Shown here piece after piece: positions 1 through 5,417 of a DNA stretch of 8,227 nt (within the stretch, counting starts at the first letter, position 1; each line of letters starts with the position of its first letter). The position numbers and the translations under genes were made by a program. Source of the DNA: JBNLBT01 sp050303435 (GTDB lineage Bacteria; Pseudomonadota; Gammaproteobacteria; Xanthomonadales; Marinicellaceae); the NCBI GenBank assembly GCA_050303435.1, contig JBNLBT010000134.1, positions 1-8,227 of the forward strand. The letters run 5' to 3'. Under the pieces are notes generated by a model, which saw nothing but the letters and a program-made list of their open reading frames with translations, was not told the origin of the DNA and did no database searches.

Positions 1-573
1 TTTGACCATGCGTTGACAGTCGTCAAAATCGCCGTCGACGGCGAAAGTCTGGATGTTTTCACCGAGGCTGCAGAAGAGTTTTTCCTGCAGCAGTGAAATT
101 TTGTTGCGCGGGTAAAGGATTTTGACCTCAATGCCGGGCAAACGATAAAAAGCGTGCGCCACCGCCGCGCCGGTGTCGCCGGAGGTGGCGGTGAGGATGG
201 TGATGCCGGCATCGGGGCGGCTGGCCTGTATGCATTGGGCCATGAAGCGCGCGCCGAAATCCTTGAACGCCAGGGTCGGGCCATGAAACAGTTCGAGGGC
301 AAACAGCCTGTCTTCGATTGGCACCAGCGGCGCGTCAAAACTGAACGCAGTTTCGACCATCTCCTGCACCTGTTCAGCCGTGAAAGCGCCGTCCAGCAGG
401 TGCGTCAGAATGGCCGCGCTGCGCGGCACAAACGGTTGATCCAGCAAGGCCTGGATGCCGTGCATGGGGCGCAGATATTCGGGCATGTACAGGCCCTTGT
501 CGCGGCCCAGCGGATGCAGCACCGCGGTGCGGAAATCGACCCGTTCATCGGCGTGGCGAATGTTAATCAGCAC
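1..573 (-). CDS. thrC: Threonine synthase, N-terminal part (cut by the left window edge)
   Basis: PLP enzyme that converts O-phosphohomoserine to threonine, the last step of the pathway, in the cytoplasm. The first 191 codons are present and the gene runs off the left edge in frame. The N-terminus has the family look (GLYMPEYL near residues 27-34), and ELFHGPTLAFKDFGARF (94-110) carries the PLP lysine, K104, matching the E. coli LELFHGPTLAFKDFG block. TATSGDTGAAVAHAF follows, the phosphate-binding part of fold-type II PLP enzymes. The start is GTG at 571-573, overlapping the end of thrB by 11 bases, with GGTGGAAG just upstream as a possible ribosome site; no ATG nearby fits. Homoserine kinase immediately upstream makes its product this enzyme's substrate, which supports the call. 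Translation is probably coupled to thrB. Confidence 0.96.
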   Translation of the reverse strand, partial: MLINIRHADERVDFRTAVLHPLGRDKGLYMPEYLRPMHGIQALLDQPFVPRSAAILTHLLDGAFTAEQVQEMVETAFSFDAPLVPIEDRLFALELFHGPTLAFKDFGARFMAQCIQASRPDAGITILTATSGDTGAAVAHAFYRLPGIEVKILYPRNKISLLQEKLFCSLGENIQTFAVDGDFDDCQRMVK

Positions 574-1510
574 GGTCTTCCACCAGTGCGCCGGTGAGGT
601 TGGCCTGACAGATGTGGGCAAAGCCCGCGTCCTGACAAAAATGCCGCAGCGCGTAGCGGTGCACGCGTTGCGCCAGATGTTTATCCTGACACACCGCGAA
701 CACGGTCGGTCCGGAACCGGAAATGCCCACCGCCGTGGCGCCCACCGAGCGGGCGAAGTCGCGGAAATTGTCAAAGCCCGGGATCAGTGCCTTGCGGTGC
801 GGTTCGGCAATCACATCAAACATCACTTCGGCGGCCATGTCATGGTCCTGCTGGTGCAGGGCGTCAATGAACACCGCCAGGTTGCCGGCAAAACGGATGG
901 CACGATCCAATGGCAGCTGTTGCGGCACGATGGCGCGCGCCTGTTGCGTGGAAATCTGTGTGCCCGGGTGCGCCACCAGCAGGTGCCAGTCTTCGGGGAA
1001 GGGCACCTGTACACAGGGCGTGTCTTCCAGGCCAGTCATCAATTGCAAACCGCCGAGCAGGCACGGGGCCACGTTGTCGTAGTGTTTGCTGCCCGACACC
1101 CGGCCTTCCAGTGCCGCGGCCATGTGCAAAAGTTCGGCCTGGGAAAAAGGGTGATCGTGCTGGTGATTGAGCGCCAGAAGCGCCGCGGTGATGGAGGCCG
1201 AGCTGGAGCCCAGCCCGCTGCACACCGGCAGATTTTTATGCAGCACCATGTGCACGGGCAGCGCTTGTGCATCGGCTTCACCGAGGCGTCGGCAAAACAG
1301 GCTGTGGGCCTGAAACACCAGATTGTCTGCGTCATCTGTGGGTAAATCGCCGGCGTGTGGACCGACCACTTCAAGGCGGAATTCAGTGCCCGGGCGGATG
1401 TCGATGCGATCGCCCAGCGGCGCGTCGTCGATCGGTTCAATGGCCAGTCCGAGCAAATCGAAACCGACCGAGAAATTGCCAATACTGGCGGGGGCAAATA
1501 CTGAAATCAT
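563..1510 (-). CDS. thrB: Homoserine kinase (GHMP family)
   Basis: Phosphorylates L-homoserine with ATP to O-phosphohomoserine, feeding threonine synthase. It has 315 residues, close to the roughly 310 of the E. coli enzyme. The N-terminus FAPASIGNFSVGFDLLGLA (5-23) is typical of ThrB. The GHMP phosphate loop is LPVCSGLGSSSAS (94-106), HYDNVAP follows at 143-149, and the glycine-rich C-terminal motif is GISGSGPTVFAV (262-273). The start ATG (1508-1510) lies 18 bases after the dcd stop, with GAGGG about 11-12 bases before it as a rather distant Shine-Dalgarno. It is the fourth gene of the pgi-apbC-dcd-thrB-thrC run. No thrA or hom gene (homoserine dehydrogenase) is visible here, unlike the enterobacterial thrABC operon, so no thr leader attenuator is expected next to it and none is seen. 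Confidence 0.97.
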   Translation of the reverse strand: MISVFAPASIGNFSVGFDLLGLAIEPIDDAPLGDRIDIRPGTEFRLEVVGPHAGDLPTDDADNLVFQAHSLFCRRLGEADAQALPVHMVLHKNLPVCSGLGSSSASITAALLALNHQHDHPFSQAELLHMAAALEGRVSGSKHYDNVAPCLLGGLQLMTGLEDTPCVQVPFPEDWHLLVAHPGTQISTQQARAIVPQQLPLDRAIRFAGNLAVFIDALHQQDHDMAAEVMFDVIAEPHRKALIPGFDNFRDFARSVGATAVGISGSGPTVFAVCQDKHLAQRVHRYALRHFCQDAGFAHICQANLTGALVEDRAD

Positions 1511-1528
1511 GGCTGCTCAGCCCTCATC

Positions 1529-2095
1529 TCAGGCGCGCGGCAGGGTGACGCCACGCTGGCCCTGGTACTTGCCGCGGCGATCTTTATAGGACACATCGCA
1601 GACTTCGTCGGACTCAAAAAACAGAAACTGCGCCACGCCTTCGTGGGCGTAAATCTTGGCCGGCAAGGGCGTGGTGTTGGAAAATTCCAGGGTCACGTGG
1701 CCTTCCCACTCCGGTTCCAGCGGCGTGACGTTGACGATGATGCCGCAGCGCGCGTAGGTTGATTTGCCCAGACACACGGTGAGGATGCTGCGTGGAATTT
1801 TAAGGTATTCCACGGTGCGCGCCAGGCAAAATGAATTGGGTGGAATGATGCACACATCGGACTTCACGTCGACGAAACTTTTTTTGTCGAACTGTTTCGG
1901 ATCGACGACCGCCGAATTGATGTTGTGGAAAATTTTAAACTCATCCGAACAACGCACGTCGTATCCATACGATGAGGTGCCGTAGGAGATGATTTTCTGT
2001 TTGCCCACGGTCGACACCTGGCCGGCTTCAAAGGGGCTGATCATGTCGTGTTCTTCAGCCATCCGGCGGATCCAGTGATCGGATTTTATGCTCAT
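1529..2095 (-). CDS. dcd: dCTP deaminase
   Basis: Deaminates dCTP to dUTP, which dUTPase then turns into dUMP for dTMP synthesis. It has 188 residues, the usual length for the Pseudomonas-type enzyme (E. coli has 193). MSIKSDHWIRRMAEEHDMI at the start, SYGYDVRC (42-49), GKSTYARCGIIVNVTPLEPEW (110-130) and GHVTLEFSN (132-140) are near-identical to family members as I recall them. E137 in VTLEFSN corresponds to the catalytic glutamate (E138 in E. coli). The end is KYQGQRGVTLPRA. The frame is open further upstream, but the extra 40 codons are inside apbC and do not resemble Dcd. The chosen ATG overlaps the apbC stop as ATGA, with only an A-rich stretch before it, so expression probably depends on translational coupling. 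Confidence 0.98.
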   Translation of the reverse strand: MSIKSDHWIRRMAEEHDMISPFEAGQVSTVGKQKIISYGTSSYGYDVRCSDEFKIFHNINSAVVDPKQFDKKSFVDVKSDVCIIPPNSFCLARTVEYLKIPRSILTVCLGKSTYARCGIIVNVTPLEPEWEGHVTLEFSNTTPLPAKIYAHEGVAQFLFFESDEVCDVSYKDRRGKYQGQRGVTLPRA

Positions 2096-3117
2096 ATTTT
2101 TTTCAGTTTCAGTTTGTTCAGGACGCCCAGTTTGACCGGTTGCTGCGCCAGTTTTTGCGCGGTTCTCAGGGCAATCAGCCGGGCCGTGTCCGCCAGCGTG
2201 TCGTGCACGCCCCACAAATCCGCGCCTTCACCGGCGTCCATGGCCTGGCGGATGTCGATGTTCAGCGGCAGACGGCCAAGCACCTCGGTGTTGAAGTCTT
2301 TGGCGATGCGGTCGGCGCCGCCGTGACCAAAAATTTCTTCCTGGTGTCCGCAGGCCGGACACACGTAGGTGCTCATGTTTTCTATCACACCCAGCACCGG
2401 CAGATCAACCTTGTTGAACATGGCACAGGCTTTTTGCGCATCGATCATGGCGATGTCCTGCGGCGTGGTGATGACCACCGCGGCGCTGACCGGAATCTTC
2501 TGGATCATGGTCAGTTGAATGTCGCCGGTGCCGGGTGGCAGGTCCAGAATCAGGTAATCAACAGCGTCCCAGCGGGTTTCCTCCAGCATCTGCATCATCG
2601 CGCGGGTGACCATGGCGCCGCGCCAGATGGCCGCCGATTTTTCTTCCATCAGATAGCCCAGGGACATGCTCTGAATACCGCCGGCGTTGACCGGCACAAA
2701 GGATTTGTTGTCCGGCGACTGCGGCTGACCGTGATCGCCCAGCATGCGCGGCATGCTGGGGCCGTATATGTCGGCGTCCAGAATGCCCACCCGCGCGCCC
2801 AGCCGGCGCAAGGCGTGCGCCAGCATCACGCTGACCGTGGATTTGCCCACGCCGCCCTTGCCGGAGGCCACGGCGATGATGTTCTTGACGCCTTTGACCG
2901 CGTTGATGTCTTTTTTCCATTGATGCTGGCGCACGGTCCAGTCCAGTTCGACCGCCGCGCCATTGTGTTTGTCAAAGAAGGCCTGATACGTCTGGCGCAA
3001 CGGTTCAATGGGATAGCGCACCAGCACGCGGTGGTTTTTTTCATTGCCCGTTTCCAGGGCGTTGCCAAACACCTCGCCGGTGATGGGGTCGGTGCACTGT
3101 TTCAACTCATCAATCAT
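2092..3117 (-). CDS. apbC: Iron-sulfur cluster carrier protein ApbC (Mrp/NBP35-type P-loop ATPase)
   Basis: Cytoplasmic ATPase that binds and transfers Fe-S clusters to target proteins. It has 341 residues (E. coli Mrp about 369). Residues 1-70 form a divergent MIP18-like region beginning near TDPITGEV. They are followed by VKNIIAVASGKGGVGKST (77-94), the deviant Walker A of the MinD/Mrp class, then GILDADIYGPSMPRML (111-126) and DYLILDLPPGTGDIQLT (187-203). The CPACGH motif supplies C253 and C256, the two cysteines thought to hold a bridging cluster between subunits. The start ATG overlaps the pgi stop by 8 bases and has AAGG about 9 bases upstream. The C-terminus KLGVLNKLKLKKI is lysine-rich. 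The apbC-dcd adjacency is common in gammaproteobacteria. The link to pgi and thrBC is probably one of co-expression only. Confidence 0.96.
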   Translation of the reverse strand: MIDELKQCTDPITGEVFGNALETGNEKNHRVLVRYPIEPLRQTYQAFFDKHNGAAVELDWTVRQHQWKKDINAVKGVKNIIAVASGKGGVGKSTVSVMLAHALRRLGARVGILDADIYGPSMPRMLGDHGQPQSPDNKSFVPVNAGGIQSMSLGYLMEEKSAAIWRGAMVTRAMMQMLEETRWDAVDYLILDLPPGTGDIQLTMIQKIPVSAAVVITTPQDIAMIDAQKACAMFNKVDLPVLGVIENMSTYVCPACGHQEEIFGHGGADRIAKDFNTEVLGRLPLNIDIRQAMDAGEGADLWGVHDTLADTARLIALRTAQKLAQQPVKLGVLNKLKLKKI

Positions 3118-4651
3118 GTTTCAATACCTTTTCAAGCAATGCGCGGGTGGATGGATCCAAATCCAGGGCATCCAGCTCGCCATCGCGCATGCGCTGTTGA
3201 ATGCTCAGGGCGATGTGCTTGCCCAACTCCACGCCGGGCTGGTCAAAGCAATTGACCTCCCAGATCACCGATTGACAATACACCATGTGTTCATACATGG
3301 CCAGCAATTCGCCCAGGGATTCGGGGTGCAGGCCATCAAGCAGCAAGGTGGTGCTGGGTTTGTTGCCGGCGGTGTTGCGTTCGGTCTGTTCCGCGCTGTG
3401 TCGGCCCTGCATCAGCGCGGCGCCCTGGGCCAGCATGTTGATCAGCATGAATTGCTGGCTTTCATCGTCTTCCAGCACACCGATGAAATCGATCGGCAGC
3501 GCGTCCAGGCCCTGATGAAAGGCCTGAAAAAAAGCGTGCTGGGACAATTGGCCGTGGCCGCCGAAAACCCACGCCGCGGTGGCGTGATGCACCGGCGTGC
3601 CCTGCAGGGAATGCTGTTTGCCGGTGCTTTCCATCATCAGTTGCTGCAGCCAGGACGGCAGTTGCGCCAGCCGCGCATCGTAGGGAATCACCGCGTAGGC
3701 CGGCCAGCCGATGAAATTGCGGTACCAGATCGACAACAGCGCCATCAGCACCGGCAGGTTGCGGGCCAGCGGTGCGCTGTGAAAATGCGCATCCATGCTG
3801 TGGGCGCCGGCAAGAAATTGTTTAAAAGCGTCCGGTCCGATGGCCATCATCAGCGGGAAACCGATGCCCGACCAAACGGAAAAACGCCCGCCGATGGCCG
3901 CGTCCATGCGCACCACGTGGCTGTCCGGAATGTCCAGCACGCTGGCTTTTTCATGCGCCGCGGTGACCGCCACCAGCGAACAGCGCCCAGGGCCGGGCGC
4001 ATGGTCCGGCTGGCGCGCCAGCATCTCAGCGATGCGGCGAGCGTTGAGCAGGGTTTCGGCGGTGCCAAAGCTTTTTGAGCTGACGCAAAACAGGGTGTGT
4101 CTCAAATCGATGTTTTGCAGCAGTTGTTGCAGTGCCGCGCGATCCACGCTGGCGAGGAAATGGTTTTTGATGCGGTTGTCGGTCTGTAGGTTGGTCAGCG
4201 CTTCCACCGCCAGCCGTGGACCCAGATAGGAGCCGCCAATGCCGATGTTCACCACATCGGTGACGTGCTGTCCAAACGCGGTTTTCAGCGCGCCCTCGCG
4301 GTAGCCGGAGACCAGCGCGGTCATGGGTTCCAGTGAGGCGCGATATAAAGGGGCTTTTGGATCGCGGATTTGCACGTGCAACGCGGCGCGCTGTTCACTG
4401 GGGTTGACCACTTTGCCGGCAAACAGGTCGTTGATTCTGTCCGGCAGCCCGGCGTCTTCGGCCAGGTCTACGAGCGCCTGCAGGGCCTCGTTGTCAATCA
4501 GGTTTTTACTCAGATCCAGGTGCAGATGGCGCTGCGAAAAGACCAGGGATTGCAGGCGATCGGGTGAATGCAGCAGTGCGTTGATGGTGTGACCGGCGTT
4601 CCGTTCAGCCAGCTTTTTCAAATGCAGATAACGGGGTGAGTCCGGATTCAT
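3110..4651 (-). CDS. pgi: Glucose-6-phosphate isomerase
   Basis: Interconverts glucose-6-phosphate and fructose-6-phosphate in glycolysis and gluconeogenesis. From ATG 4649-4651 it has 513 residues, at the short end for bacterial PGI (E. coli 549). Visible family blocks are VNIGIGGSYLGP (about 134-145), signature 1 AAIGGRFSVWSGIG (251-264), MMESTGKQ with catalytic E341, QHAFFQAFHQG with H372 (371-381), and signature 2 VIWEVNCFDQPGVELGK ending in catalytic K478. IGGSYLGP has Y where E. coli has D; firmicute-type PGIs also carry Y. The frame stays open to 4720, but that extension runs through the terminator hairpin and resembles no PGI, so I reject it. There is no good Shine-Dalgarno before the ATG. 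It is the first gene of the five-gene run, sitting 53 bases past a strong terminator, which suggests a controlled leader or a promoter in that short gap. Confidence 0.96.
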   Translation of the reverse strand: MNPDSPRYLHLKKLAERNAGHTINALLHSPDRLQSLVFSQRHLHLDLSKNLIDNEALQALVDLAEDAGLPDRINDLFAGKVVNPSEQRAALHVQIRDPKAPLYRASLEPMTALVSGYREGALKTAFGQHVTDVVNIGIGGSYLGPRLAVEALTNLQTDNRIKNHFLASVDRAALQQLLQNIDLRHTLFCVSSKSFGTAETLLNARRIAEMLARQPDHAPGPGRCSLVAVTAAHEKASVLDIPDSHVVRMDAAIGGRFSVWSGIGFPLMMAIGPDAFKQFLAGAHSMDAHFHSAPLARNLPVLMALLSIWYRNFIGWPAYAVIPYDARLAQLPSWLQQLMMESTGKQHSLQGTPVHHATAAWVFGGHGQLSQHAFFQAFHQGLDALPIDFIGVLEDDESQQFMLINMLAQGAALMQGRHSAEQTERNTAGNKPSTTLLLDGLHPESLGELLAMYEHMVYCQSVIWEVNCFDQPGVELGKHIALSIQQRMRDGELDALDLDPSTRALLEKVLKHD

Positions 4652-4678
4652 GTGCGCGGATCGGTGCCATCGGAGTAA

Positions 4679-4691
4679 AAAGGGCCATTTT
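4679..4691. repeat. 13-base near-palindrome AAAGGGCCATTTT, copy 1 (before pgi)
   Basis: AAAGGGCCATTTT has dyad symmetry around GGCC (AAA-n-GGCC-n-TTT, one mismatched pair). An identical 13-mer is at 6688-6700, in the divergent fdxA/pcnB region. This copy overlaps the candidate pgi -10 box and lies 28-40 bases before the pgi start. About one 13-base match is expected by chance in a window this size, so only the position makes it interesting. It could be an operator; no regulator is identified. Confidence 0.3.
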
Positions 4692-4715
4692 AGCGGAACG
4701 GATAAAAAAAACCCA
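4687..4715 (-). promoter_or_regulatory. Weak candidate promoter directly upstream of pgi
   Basis: On the minus strand TAAAAT (4687-4692) differs from the -10 consensus by one base and lies 36 bases before the pgi ATG. At 17-base spacing the -35 position (4710-4715) reads TGGGTT, which matches poorly and overlaps the terminator stem. If real, this promoter would start pgi transcription just after the terminator. Without it, pgi must be transcribed by read-through. Sequence support is weak. Confidence 0.25.
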
Positions 4716-4733
4716 TCCAAAAATTGGATGGGT
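4704..4733 (-). terminator. Strong intrinsic terminator upstream of pgi
   Basis: Perfect 10-base stem, ACCCATCCAA (4711-4720) with TTGGATGGGT (4724-4733), and a 3-base loop. On the minus strand it is followed by an unbroken T tract (4704-4711). On the plus strand the hairpin is followed by AAATTAA, so it acts on minus-strand transcripts only. It ends either the pcnB-folK mRNA or, more tellingly, the RNA starting at the promoter at 4808-4836. It lies 53 bases before the pgi start, inside the region an attenuator would occupy. Confidence 0.9.
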
Positions 4734-4800
4734 AAATTAAGATATTTTTATCTATGTGCCCTGCGTTGTCTTGGAGTGTGAAATGATTTACTCTAAAACT
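4704..4800 (-). ncRNA. Candidate small RNA or attenuated pgi leader (about 97 nt)
   Basis: Predicted from a promoter (4808-4836) and a strong terminator (4704-4733) on the same strand with no coding sequence between them. The transcript would start near 4800. It contains a possible irregular hairpin (4774-4793, GAGT with ACTC and an inner AAA/TTT pair), a 5-base AGATA/TATCT hairpin with a 4-base loop (4740-4753), and the 10-base terminator stem. There is no ATG or GTG on the transcript strand, so a leader peptide with either of these starts is not possible. I recognise no known RNA family or riboswitch. It may be a free small RNA, or the prematurely ended 5' leader of the pgi operon. Conservation of the hairpins with compensatory changes would be needed to raise confidence. 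Confidence 0.5.
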
Positions 4801-4807
4801 AAGTGTG

Positions 4808-4836
4808 ATATTACAACACGATTTGTAAAAATGCAA
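4808..4836 (-). promoter_or_regulatory. Sigma70-type promoter in the folK-pgi intergenic region
   Basis: On the minus strand TTGCAT (4831-4836) and TAATAT (4808-4813) are separated by exactly 17 bases (4814-4830), each matching the consensus hexamer at four positions. Transcription would start near 4799-4802. A-tract-rich DNA lies upstream (4861-4895), which could act as an UP element or curved DNA. It is the best-formed -35/-10 pair I find in the window and points at the terminator and then pgi. Confidence 0.6.
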
Positions 4837-4870
4837 CTGTTGTTTCTATTTTGATACAAAATAATTGAAA

Positions 4871-4897
4871 AAAAATAGAAAGTTGTAAAAAAACAAC
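4871..4897 (-). terminator. Weak candidate terminator after folK
   Basis: On the minus strand GTTGT, six T, ACAAC forms a 5-base AT-rich stem (4882-4897), followed by a T-rich run (4871-4881). It lies 16 bases after the folK stop. The stem is too weak to be convincing, and the same bases may instead be a protein-binding dyad. The strong hairpin at 4704-4733 may be the real end of the pcnB-folK transcript. Confidence 0.25.
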
Positions 4898-4913
4898 ACA
4901 TTTCCGCTGTTGT

Positions 4914-5417
4914 TCAGTTAAAAACCGGGCCCAGATCGTGCAAAACCGCCCGGCAATCGTTCTCCCGCATGAATTTTTCGATGCGTTGTTGCAGATTATC
5001 CGGCAAAGTTGGCTGCAATTGCAACAGCGGCACCAGCACAAAACAGCGTTCGGCCAGCCAGCGGTGTGGCAATGTCAGCGCTTCGCTGTCCATGTTGACC
5101 CGGTCGTACAGCAACAGATCGATGTCGATGCAGCGCGCGTGCCAGCGCGCACTGGCGGTGCGACCCATTAAAGTGTACTCAATGAATTTGACCGCGGCCA
5201 GCAGGGTTTCGGGCGGCAGAGTGGTGCGGGTTTGCACCACGGCGTTGATGAAATCGGCTTGCTCGGTCACGCCCCAGGCGGGGCTGCGATACAAATGCGA
5301 GCAGCGCACCACGTCAATGCCCGGGTAGCGCTGTAAATGCTGGATGGCGCTGCGCACCTGCACCACCGGGTCATTCAGGTTGCTGCCCAATGCCAGGTGG
5401 CAGCAGACCGGATTCAC
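4914..5417 (-). CDS. folK: 2-amino-4-hydroxy-6-hydroxymethyldihydropteridine pyrophosphokinase (HPPK)
   Basis: Transfers pyrophosphate from ATP to 6-hydroxymethyl-7,8-dihydropterin, a step before dihydropteroate synthase in folate synthesis. It has 167 residues (E. coli 159). LALGSNLNDP (8-17) is the N-terminal HPPK motif, LYRSPAWG (42-49) and DFINAVV (55-61) follow, D98 and D100 in CIDIDLLLYD are the magnesium-binding aspartates, and HRWLAERCFVLVPLLQLQP matches the conserved C-terminal block. The signature usually read as RWGPRxxDxD is RWHARCIDID here, so G and P are replaced by H and A. The start is GTG 5415-5417, overlapping the pcnB stop as GTGA. The frame is open much further upstream, but only as a shadow of pcnB. 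The pcnB-folK pair is common in gammaproteobacteria; panB and panC, often next, are absent here. Confidence 0.94.
   Translation of the reverse strand: MNPVCCHLALGSNLNDPVVQVRSAIQHLQRYPGIDVVRCSHLYRSPAWGVTEQADFINAVVQTRTTLPPETLLAAVKFIEYTLMGRTASARWHARCIDIDLLLYDRVNMDSEALTLPHRWLAERCFVLVPLLQLQPTLPDNLQQRIEKFMRENDCRAVLHDLGPVFN

Larger units (their letters stand above)
4734..4913. other. AT-rich intergenic island between folK and the pgi terminator
   Basis: About 180 bases, clearly AT-rich against GC-rich neighbours. It contains no credible gene. The pentamer GTTGT or its complement ACAAC occurs at 4765-4769, 4813-4817, 4839-4843, 4882-4886, 4893-4897 and 4909-4913, far more than chance would give. Two are arranged as dyads: CAACTGTTG (4834-4842), which overlaps the -35 box, and GTTGT-6-ACAAC (4882-4897). 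Long A and T runs suggest bent DNA. An open frame on the minus strand (4811-5041) is low-complexity and overlaps folK, so I do not call it. Confidence 0.6.

Noticed and set aside
1511..1522. Short inverted repeat GGCTGCTCAGCC between dcd and thrB
   Set aside because: A 5-base stem with a 2-base loop and no T tract is too small to call a terminator or operator.
2096..2215. 40-residue upstream extension of dcd
   Set aside because: It lies inside apbC in another frame, and the Dcd family starts at MSIKSD. The ATGA overlap supports the shorter form.
2140..3255. Long plus-strand open frame (371 codons) opposite apbC
   Set aside because: It is an antisense shadow typical of GC-rich coding DNA, with no recognisable motif or ribosome site, opposite a clear gene. 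The same applies to the long plus-strand frames at 455-1345, 3044-4078 and 5390-6661.
4652..4720. Possible 23-residue N-terminal extension of pgi starting at 4720
   Set aside because: It would be translated through the terminator hairpin and T tract, and it resembles no PGI N-terminus. The ATG at 4649-4651 fits the family.
4774..4780. Possible antiterminator: CTCCAA of the leader pairing with the TTGGA arm of the terminator
   Set aside because: Only five continuous pairs form, against a 10-base terminator stem, so it cannot compete as drawn. Protein- or ligand-assisted antitermination is not excluded.
4824..4853. Plus-strand promoter-like pair TTGTAA ... TATTTT
   Set aside because: It points into folK antisense with no gene downstream, and such matches are common in AT-rich DNA.
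4811..5041. Small minus-strand frame spanning the folK end and the intergenic island
   Set aside because: It overlaps folK in another frame, and its hydrophobic, Phe-rich tail is just the AT-rich spacer. It has no credible start signal.
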